Shown here: positions 57,372-64,000 of the stretch, one piece after another | Numbering within the stretch: the first letter of the stretch is position 1 | How the letters are laid out: every line of letters starts with the position of its first letter | Source: Domibacillus indicus | Lineage (GTDB): Bacteria; Bacillota; Bacilli; Bacillales; Domibacillaceae | Direction of reading: 5' to 3' | NCBI RefSeq assembly: GCF_000970685.1 | Contig: NZ_LAJB01000002.1 | Span: forward strand, 589,854-653,853 | DNA: 64,000 nt | The notes under the pieces: model-generated | Database searches by the model: none | What the model was told of the DNA's origin: nothing | Seen by the model: only the letters and a program-made list of their open reading frames with translations | Translations under genes and position numbers: made by a program

Positions 57372-58619
57372 TTAGTAATCTGTTTCCACGTATATATTAT
57401 TTGCCCATAAGCGGGCCGTTTCATAAATTCTTTGAATGCTTTCTGCATCAAGCTGCATTTCAACTGCTTTTAAGCGGATCGCATTCCAATCGACCCTGTC
57501 CATTGCGGTAACCAGTTCTAAATAAGGCGTAATCGCGGTTTCCTTCCCCATAAGTGTTTCATTTACCTGATCTGATAAAGGAATTTGATTTAATAATTCC
57601 GGAATGCTGTACTGCAAAAGTACATCCGCCAGTGAAAACATACCCGCCAGGAAAAATTCTGCTGGAGGGGACGCCTGTGTTTCAATTGCCAGCTGCTCGC
57701 ATGCCTTGGCACGAAACAAAGCTGATTCCATTAATTCCTTTGTTTTTTCAGGAATATCCATTTGGATTTCTCTTAAAGCCAATACATAAAGCCATTTGGT
57801 TAATTCCACAAGCCCAAGCATCATGACTGCCTGCTTGATGGAATTAATTTTTGACCGTCTGCGCAAAGCGGGTGAATTCACCAGTTTTAGTAATTGATAC
57901 GAAAGAGCAACGTCCTGTTCAATTAAGCGGGTGACCTCCTTAATATCGATATTTTCTGAATGCAGCAGTTTAATTAAATGAAAATAAGATATTATGTTCA
58001 ATGGCAGATCAGTAGAACGAATTAATTGCGGTTTCGAAAAAAAGTACCCCTGAAACAATTTATAACCTGCTTTTTTTGCCCGCTCAAATACTTCCCGCGT
58101 TTCTACTTTTTCTGCCAGAAGAGCAATATGGGGAAATTCATTTTTTACTTTTTGTTCAACTGCTGATCTTTCCTCTTCAGTTGAATGCAAAAAATCAACT
58201 TTTATGTACGCAGCAAGCATAAATAGTTCGTCATACAAATGTACGTCTTTTTGCATAACAAAATCATCGAGTGCAATGGAATACCCTTTCCGCTTAAGCT
58301 GTCTGAGCGTATCGATCAGTTCGGGCGTAATCGGTACGTCTTCGAGCACTTCCACAACGACATGCTGAGGACTAAAGTTTTCAGCGACTCTTTGTTTAAG
58401 CAGCGTTTCAGTAAAATTAATAAAACACGGGTTTCCATGAGCTATTTTCTCAATGCCTACTGTTAAAAAGGAATGGACAAGAACTTCAATTGTTGCCCGG
58501 TCGTGTGAAATGTCTGGAAAAGAATTTGTTTCACTGTTTCGATACAGCAATTCATACGCAATTACACGTTCTTCGTCATCTAAAATAGGCTGGCGCGCCA
58601 TAAATATATTCATATTCAT
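57372..58619 (-). CDS. yuxH: EAL-HDOD domain signalling protein (YuxH-like)
   Basis: 415 residues. N-terminal EAL-like domain (ARQPILDDEERVIAYELLYR, FINFTETLL, EVLEDVP, IALDDFV, IKVDFL, EKVET, GYFFSKP) and C-terminal HDOD domain (SYQLLKLVNSPALRRRSKI, AVMMLGLVELTKWLYV). The DDFG motif is DDFV, suggesting weak or no cyclic-di-GMP hydrolysis, though other acidic residues remain. Resembles B. subtilis YuxH, whose function is unknown. Single-gene unit between the ABC operon and tcdA, not its usual neighbours. Confidence 0.88.
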   Translation of the reverse strand: MNMNIFMARQPILDDEERVIAYELLYRNSETNSFPDISHDRATIEVLVHSFLTVGIEKIAHGNPCFINFTETLLKQRVAENFSPQHVVVEVLEDVPITPELIDTLRQLKRKGYSIALDDFVMQKDVHLYDELFMLAAYIKVDFLHSTEEERSAVEQKVKNEFPHIALLAEKVETREVFERAKKAGYKLFQGYFFSKPQLIRSTDLPLNIISYFHLIKLLHSENIDIKEVTRLIEQDVALSYQLLKLVNSPALRRRSKINSIKQAVMMLGLVELTKWLYVLALREIQMDIPEKTKELMESALFRAKACEQLAIETQASPPAEFFLAGMFSLADVLLQYSIPELLNQIPLSDQVNETLMGKETAITPYLELVTAMDRVDWNAIRLKAVEMQLDAESIQRIYETARLWANNIYVETDY

Positions 58620-58686
58620 AAGCTCCGTTCATTGTTAATCAATGACATTATACCAATAACTAGATAAAAAGTCCTGATTTATCAAA

Positions 58687-58714
58687 AAAAAGACCGCCAT
58701 AAAAGGCGATCTTT
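58687..58714 (-). terminator. Terminator after tcdA
   Basis: Minus strand AAAAAGATCGCC, 6-nt loop, GGCGGTCTTTTTTTT, directly after the tcdA stop. Confidence 0.9.
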
Positions 58715-59476
58715 TTAATCATTTACACGTGCAATTTTAATATCTTTTAAAATATCACGTACTACGTAACTTGCCGCGATTAATCCCGCAACAGATGGAA
58801 CAAACGCATTGGAAGCAGGAGGCATTTTTGCTTTACGGATTTCCGCTTTTTCATTTCCAACGACCTGCCGCACGTCTTCACGAATGACAATCGGGCTTTC
58901 ATCTGAAAAAATAACCGGAATGCCTTTTTTAATTCCTTCCTTCCGCAGGCGCGTACGAATCACTTTCGCAATGGGATCCGTATGAGTTTTGGAAATGTCG
59001 GCAATGGTGAACCGTGTTGGATCCATCTTATTCGCAGCTCCCATGCTGGAAATAATCGGGATATCTCGTTTCAGGCATTCTTTCATTAAGTGAATTTTAT
59101 AAGAGATAGTGTCGGATGCATCTACTACGTAATTGAGACCATAGCTGAAAAACTGCTCATATGTTTCTTCCGTGTAAAACATTTTCAGAGCCGTTACCTC
59201 GCAGTCAGGATTAATATCAGCAATCCGCTCTTTCATTAAATCCGCTTTCGGCTGGCCGACTGTTGATAACAGGGCAGGCAGCTGGCGGTTTATGTTTGTA
59301 ATATCAATAACATCTTTATCAACCAGAATCAAGCGCCCCACACCGGAGCGTGCAAGCGCCTCGGCGGCAAAGGAGCCGACTCCGCCGATTCCAAGAACGG
59401 CGACGGTTGTATTTTTTAATAATTCAAGTCCTTCCTGTCCAAAAGCAAGCTCATTGCGGGAAAATTGATGAAGCAT
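58715..59476 (-). CDS. tcdA: TcdA, tRNA threonylcarbamoyladenosine dehydratase
   Basis: E1/ThiF-like ATPase (YrvM) converting t6A37 to its cyclic form. 253 residues: HQFSRNELAFGQEGLE, the adenylation motif GIGGVGSFAAEALARSGVG, DKDVIDITNINRQ, DASDTISYKI and the C-terminal FVPSVAGLIAASYVV. Works on the same t6A37 that MtaB (9 kb side of window) modifies. Lies beside 6S RNA and aspS as in B. subtilis. Confidence 0.95.
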   Translation of the reverse strand: MLHQFSRNELAFGQEGLELLKNTTVAVLGIGGVGSFAAEALARSGVGRLILVDKDVIDITNINRQLPALLSTVGQPKADLMKERIADINPDCEVTALKMFYTEETYEQFFSYGLNYVVDASDTISYKIHLMKECLKRDIPIISSMGAANKMDPTRFTIADISKTHTDPIAKVIRTRLRKEGIKKGIPVIFSDESPIVIREDVRQVVGNEKAEIRKAKMPPASNAFVPSVAGLIAASYVVRDILKDIKIARVND

Positions 59477-59502
59477 ATATCATTCACTCCTGTTTTAGGC
59501 AT

Positions 59503-59706
59503 AAAAAAAGACGGCGAATCCCGATCGTGCCGTCGTTGTAAAACATATGTTTTGAACCCGCTCTTCAGCAGGTGGGTGCCCTGTTTCGGGCGTTGCAAGT
59601 CCCCGCAAAGGGCATGTGCGCTGTCCAAAAACTCGGACTCCCTAACATATAGTGTTCGGTCAAAACAGAATGTGTAACTAACGTACACATCAGGATTCGC
59701 CTCATT
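59503..59706 (-). ncRNA. ssrS: 6S RNA (6S-1 type)
   Basis: About 200 nt on the minus strand between aspS and tcdA, the position of the B. subtilis 6S-1 RNA. It contains conserved 6S blocks such as TTTTGACCGAACACT, ATGCCCTTTGCGGGGACTTG, GGGCACCCACCTGC and GAGCGGGTTCAAAACA, with closing-stem and central-bubble arrangement, and ends in GACGGC...GCCGTC plus seven T. 6S RNA sequesters sigma-A RNA polymerase in stationary phase. Ends are inferred from promoter and terminator. Confidence 0.93.
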
Positions 59707-59712
59707 GGATAC

Positions 59713-59741
59713 ATATTATCATACGTTTTTTTGAAGGTCAA
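59713..59741 (-). promoter_or_regulatory. SigA promoter of 6S RNA
   Basis: Minus strand TTGACC (59741-59736), 17-nt spacer, TAATAT (59718-59713), 7 nt before the inferred RNA start. Confidence 0.87.
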
Positions 59742-59789
59742 CTAAGACCCTTCCAAATTAATCTGAAAATTTAAAATAAAACTTTTGTC

Positions 59790-61562
59790 TTATTTTGCAG
59801 TCTGGCTGATACGCAAATGCAATTCTTCGAGCTGGGCATCTGATACCTCGCCCGGCGCATCTGTCAGTACATCCGCAGCACTGGCTGTTTTCGGGAACGC
59901 GATCGTATCCCGCAGGTTTGTCCGTCCGGCAAGCAGCATTACGAGTCTATCAAGGCCAAGAGCAATCCCGCCATGCGGAGGCGTTCCGTATTCAAATGCA
60001 TCAAGCAGGAAGCCAAATTGCTCTTTCGCCTGCTCTTCTGTAAAGCCAAGCAGCTTAAACATTTTCTCCTGGACATCTCTCTCGAAAATCCGGATGGAAC
60101 CGCCGCCAAGCTCATAGCCGTTTAGGACAATGTCATAGGCTTGCGCCCGTACAGCGCCCGGATCAGACTCCATTTTATCCAGGTCTTCACGGAATGGCAT
60201 TGTAAACGGGTGATGCGCTGCATAGTAGCGTCCTTCTTCTTCATCGTACTCAAGCAATGGCCAGTCTGTCACCCAGAGGAAATTGTATTTTGACTCATCA
60301 ATCATGCCAAGCTCTTTTCCTAGCTTTAAGCGCAGAGCACCGAGAGCATCGGCTACAACCTGCTTTTTGTCTGCAACAAACATAATCAAGTCACCCGTTT
60401 TGGCACCTGCTGTTTCAAGCATTTTTGCCTGTTCTTCATCAGTGAAGAACTTAATGATCGGGCCTTTCATGCCATCTTCTTCAACTTTCAGCCAGGCAAG
60501 ACCTTTCGCGCCGTAAATGGCAGCAAATTCTGTTAAGTGATCGATGTCTTTACGGGAATATTTTTCTCCGCCTCCCGGTACACAAAGGGCTTTTACCTGA
60601 CCGCCTGATTCCACAACCTGTGCAAATACTTTAAAGCCTGAACCGCGCACTACATCCGCCATATCAATCAATTCCAGACCAAAGCGTGTATCCGGCTTAT
60701 CAGAGCCAAAACGGTTCATGGCGTCTTCATATGTTATGCGTTCAAAAGCTCCGTCGATCTCAACGTTTTTCACACGCTTCATTACTTTTTTCAGCATTTC
60801 TTCTGTCATTTGCATGATGTCTTCCTGGCTCATAAAGCTTGTTTCAATATCGACCTGCGTAAATTCAGGCTGGCGGTCGGCACGCAAATCCTCATCACGG
60901 AAGCAGCGGGCGATCTGGTAATAGCGGTCCACGCCGGATACCATCAGCAGCTGCTTGAAAATCTGCGGTGACTGCGGCAGCGCGTAAAACTCACCCGGGT
61001 GTACACGGCTTGGAACCAGGTAGTCGCGTGCACCTTCCGGCGTTGATTTTGTTAAAATCGGTGTTTCTACATCCAAAAAGCCGCCTTCGTCCAGGTAATC
61101 ACGGATGGTTTTTGTTACATCACTGCGCATTTTCAGCGTTTCAAACATGACCGGGCGGCGAAGGTCCATATAACGATATTTTAAACGTACATCTTCGTTT
61201 ACTTCTGTTCCGTCTTCAATCATAAACGGCGGTGTTTTCGCCTCGCTCAGTACATTGATTTCCGTTACATGTACTTCAATGGTACCAGTCGGGATATTTT
61301 CGTTTACCGTTTCCGGATCACGTTTTACAATAGTCCCTTTTACATCAAGTACATATTCATTGCGGACTTTTTCAGCCACAGCCAGCGCTTCCGCTGAAAT
61401 CTCCGGGTTAAAAACAATCTGCATGATGCCTGTGCGGTCGCGCAAATCAATAAAAATTACGCTTCCCAGGTCACGGCGGCGCTGTACCCATCCTTTTAAT
61501 GATACTTCCTGTCCAATATGTTCTTCGGTCATTTCACCGTTATAAAACGTGCGTCCAAACAT
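59790..61562 (-). CDS. aspS: Aspartyl-tRNA synthetase
   Basis: Class II synthetase of bacterial type, 590 residues: OB-fold anticodon domain ([40 protein letters not shown]), motif 2 [19 protein letters not shown] insertion domain (about 290-420) and motif 3 [16 protein letters not shown]. It starts right after the hisS stop with no gap, so both share the hisS T-box transcript. Followed by 6S RNA, which has its own promoter. Confidence 0.98.
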   Translation of the reverse strand: MFGRTFYNGEMTEEHIGQEVSLKGWVQRRRDLGSVIFIDLRDRTGIMQIVFNPEISAEALAVAEKVRNEYVLDVKGTIVKRDPETVNENIPTGTIEVHVTEINVLSEAKTPPFMIEDGTEVNEDVRLKYRYMDLRRPVMFETLKMRSDVTKTIRDYLDEGGFLDVETPILTKSTPEGARDYLVPSRVHPGEFYALPQSPQIFKQLLMVSGVDRYYQIARCFRDEDLRADRQPEFTQVDIETSFMSQEDIMQMTEEMLKKVMKRVKNVEIDGAFERITYEDAMNRFGSDKPDTRFGLELIDMADVVRGSGFKVFAQVVESGGQVKALCVPGGGEKYSRKDIDHLTEFAAIYGAKGLAWLKVEEDGMKGPIIKFFTDEEQAKMLETAGAKTGDLIMFVADKKQVVADALGALRLKLGKELGMIDESKYNFLWVTDWPLLEYDEEEGRYYAAHHPFTMPFREDLDKMESDPGAVRAQAYDIVLNGYELGGGSIRIFERDVQEKMFKLLGFTEEQAKEQFGFLLDAFEYGTPPHGGIALGLDRLVMLLAGRTNLRDTIAFPKTASAADVLTDAPGEVSDAQLEELHLRISQTAK

Positions 61563-62840
61563 TTACTTTTCCTCCATTTTTGTTTTAATATAACCGGCCA
61601 GTTCATCAAGTGATATCTGGTCCTGAGAACCTTCTGCCATATCTTTGATAGTGATCCGGTTTTCCGCCAGTTCATCTTCGCCTAAAATGGCGGTAAAGCG
61701 CGCATTTTGACGGTCGGATGCCTTTAACTGCGCCTTCATCTTCCGATCCTGATAATCACGATCCGCTGAAAGCCCGGCTGCCCGCAGCTCATGAACGAGT
61801 GACACGGAACGGTCTTTCGCTGCGTCTCCAAGTGCTACAACAAAGCAGTCCAGCCCTTGATCAATCGGCCACTCTGCTTTTTCCGCCTCCATTGCGGCGA
61901 TAAAACGCTCAATGCTGAAAGCAAAGCCAATTCCGGGTGATTCCGGGCCGCCGAGCTGCTGCACAAGGCCGTTGTAACGTCCCCCGCCGCATAGCGTCGT
62001 GATCGCTCCAAATCCCTCTGCTTCGCTCATAACTTCAAAAGCTGTGTGATTGTAGTAATCAAGCCCGCGGACAAGTTTCGGATCTACTGTGCATGAAATA
62101 CCAATAGCGTCCAAATAACTCGTAACTTTTTCAAAATACGCTTTTGATTGGTCATTTAAGTAATCCAAAATAGACGGTGCCGTCTGCATCAGCTCATGCC
62201 CCCGGTCTTTTTTACAATCTAAAATCCGAAGCGGATTTTGCTGCAAACGTGTCTGGCAGTCACTGCAAAACTCACCGATACGCGGCTCAAAATGGCGGAT
62301 GAGCGCTTCACGGTGTGCATTCCGGCTTTCGGCATCGCCAAGAGAATTAATAACCAGATTTAGCTTTTTAAGCCCCGCTGATTTGTAAATGTCCATTACA
62401 AGTGCGATGACTTCCGCATCAATTGCTGGATCTTCGCTGCCAATTGCTTCGACTCCAAACTGGACAAACTGGCGGTAGCGCCCGGCCTGGGGACGTTCAT
62501 AACGGAACATCGGGCCCGTATAAAAAAGTTTCACCGGCTGATCTGGATGGCCAAACATTTTATTTTCAACAAATGACCGGACCACCGCAGCTGTTCCTTC
62601 CGGCCGGAGCGTTAAGCTTCGTTCTCCCCTGTCTTCAAAGGTGTACATCTCCTTTTGAACGATATCCGTTGTATCGCCGACACTGCGCTTGAACAATTCG
62701 GTATGCTCAAAAATCGGCGTCCGAATTTCTTTATAGTGATAACGGCGGCAGACATCTTTGGCGATGGTTTCTATGTACTGCCATTTTTCTGACTGGCCTG
62801 GCAGGATATCCTGTGTGCCGCGTGGAATATTCACTGACAT
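61563..62840 (-). CDS. hisS: Histidyl-tRNA synthetase
   Basis: Class II synthetase, 425 residues from [16 protein letters not shown]. Motifs [58 protein letters not shown] and [11 protein letters not shown], with the C-terminal anticodon domain. Start 62840 follows GGAGGAATGACC; 37 extra upstream codons overlap the T-box and are rejected. First gene of hisS-aspS. Confidence 0.98.
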   Translation of the reverse strand: MSVNIPRGTQDILPGQSEKWQYIETIAKDVCRRYHYKEIRTPIFEHTELFKRSVGDTTDIVQKEMYTFEDRGERSLTLRPEGTAAVVRSFVENKMFGHPDQPVKLFYTGPMFRYERPQAGRYRQFVQFGVEAIGSEDPAIDAEVIALVMDIYKSAGLKKLNLVINSLGDAESRNAHREALIRHFEPRIGEFCSDCQTRLQQNPLRILDCKKDRGHELMQTAPSILDYLNDQSKAYFEKVTSYLDAIGISCTVDPKLVRGLDYYNHTAFEVMSEAEGFGAITTLCGGGRYNGLVQQLGGPESPGIGFAFSIERFIAAMEAEKAEWPIDQGLDCFVVALGDAAKDRSVSLVHELRAAGLSADRDYQDRKMKAQLKASDRQNARFTAILGEDELAENRITIKDMAEGSQDQISLDELAGYIKTKMEEK

Positions 62841-62870
62841 GGTCATTCCTCCTTTATTTGTAAAAGCACA

Positions 62871-63146
62871 TAAAAAAACTTCCATCCCTGCAATTTGCGC
62901 AGGGACGGAAGTTTTCCGCGGTACCACCCTCGTTAAAGCCAAAGCTTTCACTTTTTTTGATAACGCAATTCGCGGTTTTCCCTACTTTTTATTTCAGAAA
63001 AACGCCTCGGAAGTGTCTGTTCATAAAGATGTACCGTAAATGCTCTCAGTCTCGGCATTTTTCTCTGTCCGGCCAGCCCTTTACTACTTTTCTTCGTCTA
63101 TGGCTTTATTTATGCTGCTGTCATGGATTTTCTGTACAACCCTGCT
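62871..63146 (-). ncRNA. T-box leader of hisS-aspS
   Basis: Minus-strand leader with AGGGTGGTACCGCG (62930-62917) and a terminator hairpin (62915-62880, ACTTCCGTCCCTGC paired with GCAGGGATGGAAGT) ending in seven T. The AGAGA stem I motif is at about 63067. The specifier region holds GACAC (63017-63013), which contains overlapping Asp (GAC) and His (CAC) codons. Confidence 0.92.
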
Positions 63147-63152
63147 GAAAAA

Positions 63153-63181
63153 AGTATAAAAAACTTTTCCCTTTATTTCAA
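63153..63181 (-). promoter_or_regulatory. SigA promoter of hisS-aspS
   Basis: Minus strand TTGAAA (63181-63176), 17-nt spacer, TATACT (63158-63153), just after the dtd stop. Confidence 0.85.
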
Positions 63182-63183
63182 CC

Positions 63184-63627
63184 TTAATCTTTTGTATTAA
63201 GAATCAATGTAACCGGGCCATCATTTACAAGCGCAACATCCATCATTGCACCGAATACGCCGGTTTCTACATGTACTCCCTGTTCACGAAGAAGGCGGTT
63301 GAATGTTTCATATAGTTTTTCAGCCTGTTCACCGGGCGCTGCTTTCATAAAATTTGGGCGCCGCCCTTTTTTGCAGTCACCATATAAGGTGAATTGCGAT
63401 ATCGATAGAATAGATGCCCCCCGGTCAAGCAGGGATTCATTCATTTTTCCCGATTCATCTTCGAATATACGGAGGTGAATAATTTTTTCAGCGAGCCATG
63501 CTGCATCCTGCTCGGTATCATCATGCGTTACTCCAACAAGCAGCACAAGCCCTGAATCAATTTTGCCTTTTATTTCACCATTTACTGTAACACTTGCTTT
63601 TTTGCTTCTTTGCAAAACAACTTTCAT
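63184..63627 (-). CDS. dtd: D-aminoacyl-tRNA deacylase
   Basis: Removes D-amino acids (and Gly from tRNA-Ala) from tRNAs. 147 residues: [18 protein letters not shown], the catalytic [17 protein letters not shown] and [11 protein letters not shown] at the end. It lies 19 bp downstream of relA, the usual pairing in Firmicutes. Confidence 0.97.
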   Translation of the reverse strand: MKVVLQRSKKASVTVNGEIKGKIDSGLVLLVGVTHDDTEQDAAWLAEKIIHLRIFEDESGKMNESLLDRGASILSISQFTLYGDCKKGRRPNFMKAAPGEQAEKLYETFNRLLREQGVHVETGVFGAMMDVALVNDGPVTLILNTKD

Positions 63628-63646
63628 TGGTAAACACCTTCTACAT

Positions 63647-64000
63647 TTAATTCATAATACGGCGGACCGAATAAATATCGGGAATCTGCTTGACCCGTTC
63701 AACCACTTTTTGCAAATGGGTTACATTGCGGATAAAAATAGACATATCAATTTTCGCCATTTTATTTCGGTCAGAGCGCCCGGATACTGCGGAAATATTG
63801 GTTTTCGTTTCACTGACAACCTGCAGTACTTCATTTAAAAGACCCTGGCGGTCATAGCCGGAAATTTCAATGTCCACAAGGTATTCTTTTTGATTCGCTC
63901 CTCCGGATTCCCATTCAACCGGAATAAGACGGTTTTCTGTATCGTCATCCGCTGTTACATTCGGGCAGTCCTCCCGGTGAACGGAGACCCCGCGGCCTTT
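63647..64000 (-). CDS. relA: RelA/Rel (p)ppGpp synthetase-hydrolase, C-terminal part
   Basis: Only the last 117 codons are inside the window. They read [14 protein letters not shown] (end of the RIS/zinc-finger region), VEWESGG, and a C-terminal ACT domain with [20 protein letters not shown] and [12 protein letters not shown]. This is the regulatory end of the long bifunctional Rel enzyme; the synthetase and hydrolase domains are outside. Confidence 0.93.
   Translation of the reverse strand, partial: KGRGVSVHREDCPNVTADDDTENRLIPVEWESGGANQKEYLVDIEISGYDRQGLLNEVLQVVSETKTNISAVSGRSDRNKMAKIDMSIFIRNVTHLQKVVERVKQIPDIYSVRRIMN

Overview
The window is a continuous stretch of low-to-moderate GC, endospore-forming Firmicute chromosome, most likely Bacillaceae. 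Gene content and order follow the Bacillus subtilis recO-to-relA region (yqf, yqe, com, yrr and yrv genes) almost gene for gene. Sporulation and germination genes (spoIIP, gpr, sigK, sda), a sigma-W promoter, CIRCE, two T-box leaders and a 6S RNA fit this. I cannot fix the genus. Nearly everything is on the minus strand; plus-strand genes are rpsT, yqzM, comER, sda, sigK and rarA. Both ends are cut inside genes (recO at the left, relA at the right).

Left part (1-23 kb): recO, era, cdd, dgkA, ybeY, phoH, yqfD and yqfC, then a sigma-W-type operon (short nfeD, floA, yqfB-like) closed by a strong terminator, then yqeY, rpsU and deoC. The CIRCE-controlled heat-shock operon hrcA-grpE-dnaK-dnaJ-prmA-rsmE-mtaB follows, then hemW, lepA, spoIIP, gpr, rpsT and holA. 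Middle part (23-36 kb): the comEA-EB-EC DNA-uptake operon with divergent comER, then yqeM-rsfS-yqeK-nadD-yhbY-aroE-yqeH-yqeG (ribosome assembly, NAD and shikimate steps). The sda-sigK pair comes next, with a DnaA-box cluster in the sda promoter, then mtnN and a yrrS-like gene.

Right part (36-64 kb): greA, udk and the wobble-uridine hydroxylation and methylation set (trhP2, trhP1, trmR), mltG, yrzB, ruvX, reoM, and alaS behind a T-box. Then come a small zinc-ribbon gene, recD2, yrrB, the cymR-iscS-mnmA thiolation operon and rarA. A five-gene GntR/ABC-transporter operon is the main accessory insertion. It is followed by a 0.5 kb intergenic region with a long structured inverted repeat and a 22-bp palindrome, an EAL-HDOD protein gene, tcdA, 6S RNA, aspS and hisS behind a second T-box, dtd and the relA end.

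No transposase, prophage, CRISPR array, tRNA or rRNA was found, and I see no clearly new multi-gene system. The items most worth checking are the DnaA-box and LexA-like promoter of sda, the palindrome-controlled dual ABC operon, the 82-nt hairpin element, a probable AUA start codon, an NfeD without its protease domain, the very short GPR propeptide, a 23-codon gene antisense to the sigK end, and the overlapping Asp/His specifier in the hisS T-box.
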